A stretch of DNA of 64,000 nt from Paenibacillus sp. URB8-2 (lineage in GTDB: Bacteria; Bacillota; Bacilli; Paenibacillales; Paenibacillaceae). Made by a program: the position numbers and the translations under genes. Location: the NCBI RefSeq assembly GCF_013393385.1, contig NZ_AP023239.1:62001-126000 (forward strand), read 5' to 3'. Shown piece after piece: positions 44,653-54,231 of this stretch (within the stretch, counting starts at the first letter, position 1; each line of letters begins with the position of its first letter). Below the pieces are notes generated by a model that did not search any database, was not told the DNA's origin, and worked only from the letters and a program-made list of their open reading frames with translations.

Positions 44653-45159
44653 ATGGACAACAAGCAGCCGGATGGCAAGAAGCAGATTGCTTTGAATATT
44701 GTGAACGCCAAAAGCAAGCATAAAGGATTCGGAGCGGGTTCGATCGAACTGAACAACGTGTCGCCTGTAATTATCGACGGAGGCGAAGCGGTCATCGACA
44801 TTGGCGCCATGCACGCCAAGAGCAAGGTGGAGAAGGGGATCAAGTTCTCCATGAACCGCGAGGATGTGCAAGACGGCAGACAGGTCTGGGTGGTCTGGGT
44901 AGCCGTTGAACGCACGCAGGAAGGCCAGCATTACGCAGGGTTGACCGCATGCGAGATGTGGATTGACAGCGCGGCGAAGCGCGGCTGGAAGATCCTTGCG
45001 GATCATGTGAACAAGCTGGACTCAGCGCTTAAGCGGCGAATTGTTGTCGAGGGGCTCGGCGCGCAGGAGAAAGCGGCGCTGAAGTCGCTGCTCATCTCGC
45101 ATAACGCGGACTGGTGGAACGCGTCGCCCGAGGAACTGAAGCAGGCCCTCGAAGGCTGA
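44653..45159 (+). CDS. ywhD: YwhD family protein
   Basis: 168 residues, cytoplasmic. Matches B. subtilis YwhD in order: KHKGFGAGSIELNNVSPVI, IGAMHAKSKVEKGIKF, TACEMWID, ILADHVNKLDSALKR. No biochemical function is known. B. subtilis ywhD is next to the class A PBP gene pbpG; here a class A PBP lies 3 kb away, so the linkage is partly kept. ATG 44653 with GGGAAGGGAG upstream. Confidence 0.88.
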   Translation: MDNKQPDGKKQIALNIVNAKSKHKGFGAGSIELNNVSPVIIDGGEAVIDIGAMHAKSKVEKGIKFSMNREDVQDGRQVWVVWVAVERTQEGQHYAGLTACEMWIDSAAKRGWKILADHVNKLDSALKRRIVVEGLGAQEKAALKSLLISHNADWWNASPEELKQALEG

Positions 45160-45228
45160 ATACGGCGGTAAGATCTTAACCTTGTGCGGATATGAAGAAC
45201 CGTTACACGCGAAAAAAGTACACGCGAA

Positions 45229-45278
45229 AAAAGGCTTCGCCTTTCCTTGCTTACAAGGAAGAGCGAAGCCTTTTATAT
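45229..45278 (+). terminator. Terminator after ywhD
   Basis: AAAAGGCTTCGC / GCGAAGCCTTTT stem with inner TTCCTTG / CAAGGAA, then TATATAT. It lies between converging genes and may serve both. Confidence 0.9.
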
Positions 45279-45300
45279 ATAGACATCGGGACAGCCGTTT

Positions 45301-45774
45301 CTACCGGCCGTTTGCGAACTTTCGCTTAAGCTGGCTGACTCTGGCCTGGCTGATGCCGAGCATCACGGCAAGTTCCTTCTGATTGGCGGAGGGATACTCC
45401 TGCATCGTTTGTTCCAGCCGATCGCGAAGTTCATCCGATTTGGTTCTCTTTTTGCCTGCGTAAAGATCCGAAGAGGGAACATGAATCTCCTCATCCGGCT
45501 CCTGTTGCGTTGCCTGGTCATCCAGACCGGGGTTCACCAGCTCCTGAAGGCAGCGGCCGCAGATGAATTGATCCTTGAAATAGATGACATTGTCCAGACT
45601 CCTGCAAAAGGTACATTCCGTTGAAGTGTATTTCCGCAATACAATAATGTGATCGTCCAGAATGAAAAACTCGATAGGATCCCCAATGTCGATATTGCGC
45701 GTCATACGGATTTCTACGGGAACCACAATGCGTCCAAGATTGTCTAAACTTCGGATCATGCCGGTATCCTTCAT
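45301..45774 (-). CDS. AbrB-like regulator with zinc ribbon and C-terminal HTH
   Basis: 157 residues in three parts. Residues 1-50: an AbrB/SpoVT swapped-hairpin domain (GMIRSLDNLGRIVVPVEIR, landmarks LGRIVVP). Residues 53-80: two Cys pairs, CTFC and CGRC, a likely zinc ribbon. Residues 115-157: a helix-turn-helix (KELAVMLGISQARVSQLKRK). B. subtilis AbrB is only 96 residues and lacks the last two parts, so this is a multi-DNA-binding fusion. ATG with GAGGG upstream. Targets unknown; a transition-state role is inferred only from the first domain. Confidence 0.85.
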   Translation of the reverse strand: MKDTGMIRSLDNLGRIVVPVEIRMTRNIDIGDPIEFFILDDHIIVLRKYTSTECTFCRSLDNVIYFKDQFICGRCLQELVNPGLDDQATQQEPDEEIHVPSSDLYAGKKRTKSDELRDRLEQTMQEYPSANQKELAVMLGISQARVSQLKRKFANGR

Positions 45775-45838
45775 CCCATGTCCCTCATTTATATCTTCAG
45801 ATTTGGTGGTATTTAATTATTATAACAGTAAATGTATT

Positions 45839-47041
45839 TTAAGATAAAGGGGAAAGCATGTACGTAAAATGAATCTTCTGCCCTTCAGTGAAGGATGTCC
45901 ACTCGAAAGAAAGCAGATCTCCCGAGCGTCCTGTATAGGCCAGTTTGTCGCCGGGATAATCGATTTCGGTGTCGGGATACGCCTCGAGCCAGGCTTGATC
46001 GGCCGCGCTAAGCAGCTGCTTGTAGAGCTCGACGGTCTGGCCGCTGCGGCGATCGATCAGAATGAGCGTACCTTTCTGAAAGGGCCGGACCAGCATAAAG
46101 TCGGTATCCACGGCTTCTACCGCGAAGGCATCATTGATGCCGGTAAGCTCCAGCAAGTTATACGTTTTATAAATATGGCCGTCCGGATTGACAAGCATGA
46201 CTGTCTGCCCGTCGACCATGACCACATTGCCCTGAAAAGCAAAGATGTCCCGTTTCATTCCGAGCATGCGGGGGTTCCAGTAATGGGTCTTTGCCTGACG
46301 TACCAGGGAACCGCCTGAAACAAGCGCGCGCCAGCGGGTGTTATTAATATGCGGCTCACCGCTGGCATTCTCGATTTCGACGGCATAACTGGCAGGGTTG
46401 ATCCGGCGCGCGGACAGGCTCGCCCAGTCGAGATCGGCAACCCGGATTACACCTGCCCGGATCGGCACAGAGCCGCTCGGTCCGCTGTACAGGACGCCAT
46501 GCTCCCGGTTCAGCCAGAACAGCTCTCGTCCCGCTGACGTCATCATATATTTTGGTGTATAAGCCACGGAGAACCGATTGCCGCCGTTCCAGGCGACGGG
46601 AAGGCCGAAAGCCTTGGAAAACAGCTTATCCGGCACATACGTCACTCCGTTCCGGACCAGCGTCTCAGCGCCCAGCATAATCGTCTTCCCTGCCGCAGTA
46701 TAGACCTTCGGCTGGCCGACCTTCAGGCTGACGGCCTGATACAGCCCCGTCACCTCAAGGCTGGATTTGCCCGGATTCCACAGCAGCTGAAGATCCAGAG
46801 AAGAAGAGAGATCTTTCAAAGGGACGTACGTGGCGCCGTTCTCCTGAAAGCCGGCATGCTCCAGGGCCAGCCCGTTCAGAACGGGTGCTTTTTGGGCCGT
46901 CGACGGTGCAGCTGCCGATGCAGGGGACGGAGCGGCGGCGGATGCCCCCTCGGCCGGCGCAGCGGCAAGAAGCAATGCGGCAAGAGAGGAAGCGGCGAAC
47001 AGGGCGGCGGTTCTTCTGGAGACTTTGCTTTGGACAATCAT
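45839..47041 (-). CDS. Secreted protein with copper-amine-oxidase N-like (stalk) domain
   Basis: 400 residues. Signal peptide (AALFAASSLAALLLAAAPAEGASA, cleavage near 33), an Ala/Pro/Ser-rich linker, then two beta-rich repeats of the Cu_amine_oxidN1 type (GATYVPLKDLSSSLDLQLLW and GVTYVPDKLFSKAFGLPVAW), common in extracellular Paenibacillus proteins. The rest, about 220 residues, looks like a beta-propeller-like or beta-rich domain with no recognised motif. Probably a cell-surface protein; function unknown. Confidence 0.8.
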   Translation of the reverse strand: MIVQSKVSRRTAALFAASSLAALLLAAAPAEGASAAAPSPASAAAPSTAQKAPVLNGLALEHAGFQENGATYVPLKDLSSSLDLQLLWNPGKSSLEVTGLYQAVSLKVGQPKVYTAAGKTIMLGAETLVRNGVTYVPDKLFSKAFGLPVAWNGGNRFSVAYTPKYMMTSAGRELFWLNREHGVLYSGPSGSVPIRAGVIRVADLDWASLSARRINPASYAVEIENASGEPHINNTRWRALVSGGSLVRQAKTHYWNPRMLGMKRDIFAFQGNVVMVDGQTVMLVNPDGHIYKTYNLLELTGINDAFAVEAVDTDFMLVRPFQKGTLILIDRRSGQTVELYKQLLSAADQAWLEAYPDTEIDYPGDKLAYTGRSGDLLSFEWTSFTEGQKIHFTYMLSPLS

Positions 47042-47118
47042 GACTTACCCTCTTTCTTTCTAATAAATGGAAAATCTTCACTCTATATAGTGACGAATGA
47101 GGAATAAAAAAGTTGCAG

Positions 47119-47162
47119 AATGAAAAGCCTCTCCTTGGGTTCACATAAAAGGAGAGGCTTCT
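47119..47162 (-). terminator. Terminator of the mpg gene
   Basis: AAGCCTCTCCTT / AAGGAGAGGCTT perfect 12-bp stem; TTTTC on minus. Confidence 0.85.
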
Positions 47163-47206
47163 ATTGGGGTCTATTCACTTTTACCCAAATAACTGAAGAA
47201 GAAACG

Positions 47207-47893
47207 TTACAAGCGGTCCTCTGTCCAGATGAAGGGCTCGGCCCGGCTGTCATGCACCGATACGTACGGGTTATCCCTGATGTAGAAGCGCCAGGGAAGG
47301 GCCGCATACTCTTCCGCGTAAGGAATGTTGATACGCGGAGCCTGGACAATGGGAAGACCGCGCGGATCATCGCCGCTCTCCAATCGGAGCGGTCCGCCGG
47401 GCTGGTCGAGAAGCAGCCCGCTCAGGCTTCTGTCGATGCGCAGCGCCCGGCACAGCTTGCCCGGGCCGCCGGAAAGGTCAGACGGCTTGCGGATGGCAGT
47501 TCCGCGATTGGCGGCCATAAGCTGCGCATCCCGGGGAGAGAGAGGCTCCACCGCGCGGATCAGCACCGCGTGGGGATCGTTCTCCCCTGCTGTGACTATA
47601 TTGAAACAATGATGCATCCCGTAGATGAGATACACATAAGCGGTTCCTCCGGCGCGGAACATGACGTCGGTGCGGTCCGTCCGCCGTCCGCCATAGGCGT
47701 GGCTGCCTTTGTCTTCCGCTCCGCCATAGCTCTCCGTCTCCACGATCCGGCAGCGGATCTCTCCGTCCTCCGTGAGGCGGACGAGATGCTGGCCGAGCAG
47801 CAGCGGCGCCGCATGGAGCGCGGACAGGGCATAAAGGGAGGATGGAGGCAGACCTTCAGGCTTGCGGCAGTCATTTTGGTTAATAGGTACCAC
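47207..47893 (-). CDS. DNA-3-methyladenine glycosylase, AAG/Mpg family
   Basis: Base-excision repair enzyme removing 3-methyladenine and hypoxanthine. 228 residues. Family motifs: RIVETESYGGAEDKGSHAYGG (active-site Glu and the DNA-intercalating loop), YVYLIYGMHHCFNIVT, VLIRAVEPL, LSGGPGKLCRALRID. GTG start at 47893, with AGAGAGGTGG upstream. Related to B. subtilis AlkA-unrelated YxlJ. Monocistronic. Confidence 0.92.
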   Translation of the reverse strand: MVPINQNDCRKPEGLPPSSLYALSALHAAPLLLGQHLVRLTEDGEIRCRIVETESYGGAEDKGSHAYGGRRTDRTDVMFRAGGTAYVYLIYGMHHCFNIVTAGENDPHAVLIRAVEPLSPRDAQLMAANRGTAIRKPSDLSGGPGKLCRALRIDRSLSGLLLDQPGGPLRLESGDDPRGLPIVQAPRINIPYAEEYAALPWRFYIRDNPYVSVHDSRAEPFIWTEDRL

Positions 47894-47933
47894 GTATAGA
47901 GGCCACCTCTCTTACAAAAGCGGATAGAAGCCG

Positions 47934-48043
47934 TTCTTCTTGAAATATCAGAAAGTATAAGCTTCGCGCTTATCCTTAACCTGATATTTTTACGAGAAAC
48001 GGATGCCTTCCTCTTCCAGAGGACGGCGAAGCCGTTTCTTCTT
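47934..48043 (-). repeat. Double-hairpin repeat, variant B (locus 3)
   Basis: In reverse orientation to the 44.3-kb array. Reading on minus it begins AAGAAGAAACGGCTTCGCCG as in the array, but hairpin II is AAATATCAG / CTGATATTT instead of AAATATAAG / CTTATATTT, and hairpin I has a different inner stem (GCC/GGC, CCTCT/AGAGG). Lies between mpg and the PBP gene. No other feature in 47894-48096. Confidence 0.92.
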
Positions 48044-48096
48044 GGCTTGATGTGTCTTATCGTACCGGACCTTTACCCGCCGTGCAAGGGCAGGAA

Positions 48097-50172
48097 CTAA
48101 TTGAGCCACCAGCGCTTGATATCGCTCCACCAGGAATGGTCTTCTCCGGAAACGCCGCCCTGCTTGGCGTCATTTCCCGCCGCCTGCCCCCCTTCTTTGC
48201 CGCCTCCGTGCAAATCGCAGTAGGCGGTTGGCTCGGTGCCGCTGATAAAGGTCTCCAGCACCTTATCCGGGCAGGCCGCGGTGGCCAGTTTGCCGGATTC
48301 GGGGTTGATGTAGACGCTGACGACGCCGTCGGGAATCGGAAAAATCTTCGGAGGCACATTCTCCAGCGCCTTTTCCGTATACTGCGCAAAAATCGGCGCC
48401 GCCCGTCTTCCTTCGGTAGTCGTAATATCGCGTCCTTTGTCATAGCCTACCCAGACGGCGGTGGCCAGCTCCGGTGTAAAGCCGACCATCCAGGCATCTG
48501 TATCCGTCGTTCCGGTCTTGCCGGCGACGGGACGCTTGATCAGCGAGGCTACCCGGTTGCCGGTTCCCCCCGTCTCGAACACGCCTTCCATCAGCCGGGT
48601 CAGCACATAGGCGGCTGCCGGTGAGACGATGCTTTCCCCTCCCGTCTTGGGCGCTTCGTACAGTATGTTCCCCTTGGCGTCCGTAATCTTCAGGATGGCC
48701 GTCGCCGGCATCTTGATGCCCCCGTCCGCGATCACAGAGAAAGCTCCGGCCATTTCCAGCGGGCTGACCGGCGAGGCGCCGAGCGCAAGCGAGGGCACGT
48801 CCGAAAGCGGGCTGGCGATGCCCATCTTGCGCGCCATTTCGATGACCTTTTCCGGCCCCACCTTCATGATGGTATTGACGGCGTAAATATTGTCCGAGGC
48901 CGCGATCGCCTGGCGCATGTTGATCTCGCCGAGGTATTTATCCCCAAAATTCCGGGGCTGGTACGTCTTGCGGTTGTTGTCGTAATGGAACAGAGTCGGC
49001 TGGCTGTTGAAGATGGTAAGGCCCGTCATTTCCTTCGCGGACAGCGCGGTCAAGTACATAATCGGCTTGAAGGAGGAACCGGGCTGGCGGGTCGTCGCGA
49101 GCGCATGATTGAATTGGTTGGCCCGGTAATTGACGCCTCCGACCATGGCCTTGATATAACCGGTCCTGGGATCAATGGAGACGAGCGCCGTCTCCAGGCC
49201 GCCCGCTCCTGCCATCCCCTGTGCCACCGCTGCTTCCGCCGCCTGCTGCATATCCGGATCGAGCGTGGTATATACGCTTAGCCCTTCCAGCTCCAGCTCG
49301 CCTTGGCCGATGCCGAGCAGCTTTGCCGCCGCGGCGCCGACATAGTCGCGGAAGTAGGGTGCGGATACCGATGCCGTCTGCTCTTCGCGGGGTTTTATAT
49401 CCAGATTCTCCGCCGCCGCCCGTGTGGCCTCCGCCTGTGTGATTTCGCCCATCTCTACCATGGAGGACAGGATGATCTTCTGGCGATTTTTGGCGTTGTC
49501 CAGGTGATTGTACGGCGAATAATACGTCGGCCCTTTCGGAATGCCGGCCAGGAGCGCGCTTTCCGCAAGGTCGAGTGAAGCGGCGGGTTTGCCGAAATAC
49601 ATCCGGGAGGCCGCCTCGACGCCGTATGCGCCGTGGCCGTAATAGATTTCATTGAGGTACATGCGCAAAATGTCGTCCTTGCTGTACTTCATCTCCAGCT
49701 GCAGCGTATAAAATGCTTCTTTCGCCTTGCGGGTCCACGTTTTTTCATGGGAAAGATACAGGTTGCGGGCAAGCTGCTGGGTCAGCGTGCTGGCGCCCTG
49801 GGAGCGGCTTCCTTTTTCCAGATTAACCAGCACCGCCCGCCCCATGCTCTTGAAATTAAATCCGGTATGCTCATAAAACTTGCGGTCCTCCACCGCCAGC
49901 GTCGCCTGAATCAGCAAAGGGGATATATCTTTAAGCCCCACCGGATCGTGGCTGCGCCCGTCGGCAGAGAAGACGGCCAGCACATTTCCACGGGAGTCCA
50001 GCAGTCTGGAGCGGGCATCGTCCGGAATCGGCGGGAGGTCCTTCTGGTATAAATAGCCTAGCAGCGCGCCGGCGGTGAGAAGCAGCAGGACCGCGGTACC
50101 GACCAGCAGCCGGAGGGCTCTGCGCCAGCGGCTTTTTTTCCGTACAGGCTTATCGGAAGATTGAGACGGCAT
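48097..50172 (-). CDS. pbpG: Class A penicillin-binding protein (bifunctional)
   Basis: 691 residues. Short cytoplasmic tail, membrane segment (residues 21-40), glycosyltransferase GT51 domain with catalytic Glu95 in VEDRKFYEHTG and RSQGASTLTQQLARN, then a transpeptidase domain: Ser366-Ser-Phe-Lys369, Ser426-Asp-Asn428 and Lys552-Thr-Gly554. Polymerises glycan and cross-links peptides. Size, domain order and nearby ywhD suggest the PBP1a/PBP2d (PbpG) line, which acts in spore-peptidoglycan assembly in B. subtilis; the symbol is by synteny and tentative. ATG at the complement of 50170-50172. Confidence 0.92.
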   Translation of the reverse strand: MPSQSSDKPVRKKSRWRRALRLLVGTAVLLLLTAGALLGYLYQKDLPPIPDDARSRLLDSRGNVLAVFSADGRSHDPVGLKDISPLLIQATLAVEDRKFYEHTGFNFKSMGRAVLVNLEKGSRSQGASTLTQQLARNLYLSHEKTWTRKAKEAFYTLQLEMKYSKDDILRMYLNEIYYGHGAYGVEAASRMYFGKPAASLDLAESALLAGIPKGPTYYSPYNHLDNAKNRQKIILSSMVEMGEITQAEATRAAAENLDIKPREEQTASVSAPYFRDYVGAAAAKLLGIGQGELELEGLSVYTTLDPDMQQAAEAAVAQGMAGAGGLETALVSIDPRTGYIKAMVGGVNYRANQFNHALATTRQPGSSFKPIMYLTALSAKEMTGLTIFNSQPTLFHYDNNRKTYQPRNFGDKYLGEINMRQAIAASDNIYAVNTIMKVGPEKVIEMARKMGIASPLSDVPSLALGASPVSPLEMAGAFSVIADGGIKMPATAILKITDAKGNILYEAPKTGGESIVSPAAAYVLTRLMEGVFETGGTGNRVASLIKRPVAGKTGTTDTDAWMVGFTPELATAVWVGYDKGRDITTTEGRRAAPIFAQYTEKALENVPPKIFPIPDGVVSVYINPESGKLATAACPDKVLETFISGTEPTAYCDLHGGGKEGGQAAGNDAKQGGVSGEDHSWWSDIKRWWLN

Positions 50173-50402
50173 GATACCATGCTCCTTTGCAAAAGATGGA
50201 TTCTTCTATTCATTATGGGGAAGGAAGAGTTCGGATATTCATGAAGGCTGAGGAAACGGCGCGTGACCTATTGCGGCACCGGCCTCCGGTGAATAAATTG
50301 TCTCCGTTTTGTGATTATTATTAGGTGGATGCCTGTACGACTTTGGCGGTATACCTTTTAGAGTAGTGCGAGAGCCGGGTAATAGATGAAGGAGGTGCTA
50401 AC

Positions 50403-51569
50403 ATGATATGGACTAAAAGATTACGAAACAAAGCGCTGCTGCTTCTTTCGGCGGCCCTGTTGGCTTTGACCGGCTGGAGCGCGGAGGCGCCTCGGGCGGT
50501 ATCGGCGCAGGCGCCCGTCTGCGGCACCGGCGATCACGGACTGCTCCAGGAGCTTCAGAAAAAGCATTTAAAAGCCGATGAATCGCCGCTGGTCTTCTCC
50601 GATATTCAGTTTTTGGGCGCAAATACGGGCCGCGCGGTGGGAAACGGCTTCATGATCGGAACATCGAATGGCGGCTGTACGTTTCAGACGATTTATGAAG
50701 GCCAGTGGTCTTTCCGGAAAATTGATTTTCCCGACAATGTCTATGGCTGGGCGCTGGCGTCCGTTCAGGACGGACAATCCGGCTATTTGATCCGGACGAC
50801 GGACGGAGGTTCACACTGGAAGCGGCTGTCAAACGGTCCGGTCAGTTTTACAAAAATCGATTTTATCGACCGGCAGCACGGATTTGCGTATGATTGGGCC
50901 TTTGCCTACTACACCAGCGACGGAGGGGAGAGCTGGAACAAGATTCGGATCCCCGCCAACACCCGCGGCGCGGTCTTCACAAGCCGCAGCAGCGGCTGGG
51001 CGGTAACGGTCGCTCCGGGCGCGGGCTACCGGGTCATGAAGACGGCAGACGGAGGTAAGAGCTGGTCGCTTAAGCTGAAATCAGCGTTCTCCTATCCGGT
51101 ATTCGGCGATATTTACGCTAAGGGCAGTCAGGTATGGACGGTGTTGTACGGGGACACCGGTATGTCCCAGACGTCCTATTCTCTGTACGCCAGCGCTGAC
51201 GGCGGCGGGAGCTGGCGGCGTGTTATCGCCCAGTCGACGGCGGGCGGCGGACCGGCGCCGGGAAGCGGCGGGAATCCGCTGGCGAAAGGTCCGGTCTCCG
51301 GCAAGCCCGGCAATATGCAGCTGGCGGGCGGCGGCGCCTTCCTGCTCGGCTATTCGCCGGCCGGGGAAGAGGTCGGCGTAGGCCGCTCTTACACGGGTGG
51401 CAACCAGTGGAGCAACCTGCCCGGCATTCCGGGATTTGACGGGGTGATTTCTTTCACCGGAGCCAAGGAGGGCTGGCTTGCCGTTAGAGGGCAGCGGCAG
51501 TCTTCACTATATGCCACGCAGGACGGCGGCTACACATGGCAGCTGAAGCTCTCTTTTAATACGAAGTAA
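50403..51569 (+). CDS. Secreted Asp-box beta-propeller (YCF48/sialidase-like fold)
   Basis: 388 residues. Signal peptide (LLLLSAALLALTGWSAEA). Five Asp-box (BNR) motifs of the form S/T-x-D-G-G-x-x-W: TTDGGSHW, TSDGGESW, TADGGKSW, SADGGGSW and TQDGGYTW, each closing a propeller blade. No catalytic sialidase residues could be assigned, so a binding or assembly role like YCF48/HCF136 proteins is as likely as an enzyme. A Gly/Pro-rich loop lies near residue 290. AAGGAGGTG lies upstream of the ATG. Divergent from the PBP gene; the 230-bp gap between holds no clear feature. Confidence 0.82.
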   Translation: MIWTKRLRNKALLLLSAALLALTGWSAEAPRAVSAQAPVCGTGDHGLLQELQKKHLKADESPLVFSDIQFLGANTGRAVGNGFMIGTSNGGCTFQTIYEGQWSFRKIDFPDNVYGWALASVQDGQSGYLIRTTDGGSHWKRLSNGPVSFTKIDFIDRQHGFAYDWAFAYYTSDGGESWNKIRIPANTRGAVFTSRSSGWAVTVAPGAGYRVMKTADGGKSWSLKLKSAFSYPVFGDIYAKGSQVWTVLYGDTGMSQTSYSLYASADGGGSWRRVIAQSTAGGGPAPGSGGNPLAKGPVSGKPGNMQLAGGGAFLLGYSPAGEEVGVGRSYTGGNQWSNLPGIPGFDGVISFTGAKEGWLAVRGQRQSSLYATQDGGYTWQLKLSFNTK

Positions 51570-51656
51570 GGTAGCATTCGGAATGCGGAGCATCCCGGGA
51601 ATAGGCGGCGCAAGCACGGCGGGTGCTGAATGGGAACACCTTAAGGAATAAAACAT

Positions 51657-51700
51657 GGGGGGGACCGAAGCCAGAAATGGCTGCGGAGCCCCCTTTTTAT
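51657..51700 (+). terminator. Terminator after the Asp-box protein gene
   Basis: GGGGGG..AGCC / GGCT..GCCCCC stem followed by TTTTT. The stretch 51701-51900 shows no supportable gene. Confidence 0.85.
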
Positions 51701-51900
51701 CTGCTTCAATCTAGCGGAACCGGTCGGGGCGAGTGTGATTTTGAAGTGCGGTATGTTAAAATTCTACATAATCCAAGTGCAGCCTTCTGCCGGAAAGTTC
51801 AATGCCTTTCTACATTAGAGAAGTTGGTGAATGGCTGCGGGGGATTCAGGCGATCGCTCTGCAACGCTTTGACTGAATTTGAATTTCATTAATATAGCGA

Positions 51901-51929
51901 TTGAATTGGCCCGATGAACTGATTATAGT
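51901..51929 (+). promoter_or_regulatory. Promoter of ywiB-argS
   Basis: TTGAAT, 17-bp spacer, TATAGT, about 60 bp before ywiB. Confidence 0.65.
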
Positions 51930-51991
51930 AATACAATGGGAAAGATGACGGCCCGCGCGGAAGCGGAGCCGCGAAGAATGGAGGGGCGAGG

Positions 51992-52435
51992 GTGCCAGAT
52001 AACCAGCCGCATAAATATGGCGTTTCCGTTACGCTCGCCAGCCTGCACGAAGGAGAGACAAGCGTTCTCAGCGTCGGCGGCGAGGCCGTACAGAAGGGGC
52101 CGCAGCTGTATATCCGTTTCGAGGAGCCCGGCCAGGGACCGGAAGGCCCTGCAGACTCCGTACGGACAACGATCAAGATTCTGGATGAAGAGCTCCGGAT
52201 TATCCGTCATGGCGGAGTCGAGTCCGAGCAGTCTTTTCGGAGCGGGCATCGTCTGCCTGGATTTTACCGGTCTCCATATACCCAATTCAATCTTTCCACC
52301 GAGACAAGAACGCTCGGCATCTCGAGGCAAGGACGTTCCCTGACGGTAAAATGGGAATACGAATTATATATGTACGACGAGCCGTCTGGACAGTTTGCCA
52401 TCAGTTTGCATATACAGGAGGAACCCAAAAGATGA
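51992..52435 (+). CDS. ywiB: DUF1934 family protein (YwiB)
   Basis: 147 residues. A small calycin-like beta-barrel protein without signal peptide: YLRTKV-type strand pairs seen here as [27 protein letters not shown] and [13 protein letters not shown]. Function unknown; in Bacillales it is constantly linked to argS, as here, where the stop overlaps the argS start (ATGA). GTG start at 51992 after GGAGGGGCGAG. Confidence 0.85.
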   Translation: MPDNQPHKYGVSVTLASLHEGETSVLSVGGEAVQKGPQLYIRFEEPGQGPEGPADSVRTTIKILDEELRIIRHGGVESEQSFRSGHRLPGFYRSPYTQFNLSTETRTLGISRQGRSLTVKWEYELYMYDEPSGQFAISLHIQEEPKR

Positions 52436-54117
52436 AACAAAGTCAAAATCCGCTTGCCCTGATCAATGAAAGGGTGAAAGAAGCCATCGCCGATGCGGTT
52501 GTCGCAGCCGGTTTGGTTCAGCGGGAAGAGCTTCCGAGCATTGTGCTGGAAGTGCCGAAGGACAAAGCTCATGGCGATCTGGCGACAAACGCCGCCATGC
52601 AGCTGACCAAGATCGCGAAGCGCAATCCGCGCCAGATCGCCGAGGCGATTGTGGAGCATCTGGATTTGAGCAAGGCCTCGATTGAAAAAGCGGAAATCGC
52701 CGGCCCGGGATTCATTAACTTTACGCTGTCCAAGTCTTACCTGTATCCGGTCATCGCTCTTTCCCTGGAGCAGGGGGATGATTACGGCCGCACCGACGCC
52801 GGTCAGGGACAGAAGGTTGAAGTCGAGTTCGTCAGCGCCAACCCGACGGGCAGCCTGCACCTTGGCCATGCCCGTGGAGCAGCCGTAGGTGATGCGCTAT
52901 GTAACGTACTGGATTTCGCCGGATACGAGGTTACGCGCGAGTATTATATCAACGACGCAGGCAACCAGGTCGCCAACCTGAGCAAGTCGATCGAGGCCCG
53001 GTATTTGCAGGAGCTGGGCCAGTCGGCGGAAATGCCGGAGGATGGCTATTTCGGCGAAGACATCAAGGGCTTTGCCAAAGAGCTTGTTGCCGAAAAAGGC
53101 GATTCGCTGCTGGAGATGACGCCCGGAGACCGGGCCGCCTTTTTCCGCACTTACGGGCTGGAGAAGGAATTGGACAAAATCAAGCGCGACCTCGGACGAT
53201 TCCGCGTGCCTTTTGACATTTGGTTCAGCGAAACCTCACTGTACGAGACCGGGGAAGTGCTGCGCGCGCTGGACGAGCTGCGGGACCGCGGCGAAGTATA
53301 CGAGCTGGACGGCGCCACCTGGCTGCAGACCACCAAGTACGGCGACGACAAGGACCGCGTGCTGATCAAGAACGACGGCACTTATACGTACCTTACGCCG
53401 GATATCGCCTACCACAGCGATAAATACGGCCGTGGATACGACAAAATGATCAATATTTGGGGCGCCGACCATCACGGATACATTCCGCGGATGAAAGCGG
53501 CGATGGCTTCGCTGGGCAACGATCCGGACAAGCTGGTCGTACTGATCGCCCAAATGGTCAGCCTGTTCCAGGACGGTGAGAAGGTGAAAATGTCCAAGCG
53601 GACCGGCAAAGCCGTAACGATGGAGGATTTGATGGATGAAGTCGGCGTCGACGCGATCCGCTATTTCTTTACTATGCGTAGCATGGATTCCCATCTCGAC
53701 TTCGACATGGATCTCGCCGTTTCGACCTCAAACGAAAATCCGGTATTCTATGTACAATACGCGCATGCGCGTATTTGCAGCGTATTCCGTCAAGCTGAGG
53801 AGCAGGGTATTACCCTGCCGGAATTGGCCGGAATCGATTACTCGAAGCTGACGGCGGAGCACGAATACGCCCTGCTGCGCAAAGTCGGCGAGCTTCCTTT
53901 CGAGGTTGCCCTGGCCGCCGAGGGTTACGCGCCGCACCGCCTGGTCCGCTATGTGTACGAGCTGGCGGCGCTCTTCCACAGCTATTACAAAGCGGAGCGC
54001 GTCATCACCGAAGACGCCGCCCAGACGCTCGCGCGGCTCGCGCTCCTTGGCGCCGTTCGCCAATCCATCGCGAACGTGCTGCGCCTTGTTGGCGTGACGG
54101 CGCCGGAACGGATGTAG
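52432..54117 (+). CDS. argS: Arginyl-tRNA synthetase
   Basis: Class I synthetase for tRNA-Arg. 561 residues. HIGH motif as [12 protein letters not shown] near residue 142, KMSKS variant KMSKRTGKA near 388, N-terminal Add1-type tRNA-binding domain and C-terminal anticodon domain (DALR type, [13 protein letters not shown]). The ATG at 52432 has AGGAGG 10 bases upstream; the longer in-frame reading upstream overlaps ywiB and is unlikely. Confidence 0.97.
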   Translation: MKQSQNPLALINERVKEAIADAVVAAGLVQREELPSIVLEVPKDKAHGDLATNAAMQLTKIAKRNPRQIAEAIVEHLDLSKASIEKAEIAGPGFINFTLSKSYLYPVIALSLEQGDDYGRTDAGQGQKVEVEFVSANPTGSLHLGHARGAAVGDALCNVLDFAGYEVTREYYINDAGNQVANLSKSIEARYLQELGQSAEMPEDGYFGEDIKGFAKELVAEKGDSLLEMTPGDRAAFFRTYGLEKELDKIKRDLGRFRVPFDIWFSETSLYETGEVLRALDELRDRGEVYELDGATWLQTTKYGDDKDRVLIKNDGTYTYLTPDIAYHSDKYGRGYDKMINIWGADHHGYIPRMKAAMASLGNDPDKLVVLIAQMVSLFQDGEKVKMSKRTGKAVTMEDLMDEVGVDAIRYFFTMRSMDSHLDFDMDLAVSTSNENPVFYVQYAHARICSVFRQAEEQGITLPELAGIDYSKLTAEHEYALLRKVGELPFEVALAAEGYAPHRLVRYVYELAALFHSYYKAERVITEDAAQTLARLALLGAVRQSIANVLRLVGVTAPERM

Positions 54118-54168
54118 GCGCCTTATACCCAATACGCGCATCCAGCCGCGTTTAACCGCACGCAAGCC

Positions 54169-54197
54169 AGAAGCCGCCCCCCGGGGCGGCTTCTTTA
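54169..54197 (+). terminator. Terminator between argS and the S8 protease gene
   Basis: AGAAGCCGCCCC / GGGGCGGCTTCT perfect 12-bp stem with TT after it, between converging genes. Confidence 0.88.
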
Positions 54198-54231
54198 TAA
54201 TGCATTTATAAGCTGAATGCCGACTCGGCCT

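Noticed and set aside
44214..44723. 169-codon open frame through the tandem repeat, with 33-residue repeats
   Set aside because: It exists because the unit length is a multiple of three. It has no ribosome-binding site, overlaps the ywhD start and encodes only the repeat.
51623..51892. 89-codon frame after the Asp-box protein gene
   Set aside because: It runs through a clear terminator hairpin, has no ribosome-binding site and shows no protein-like pattern.
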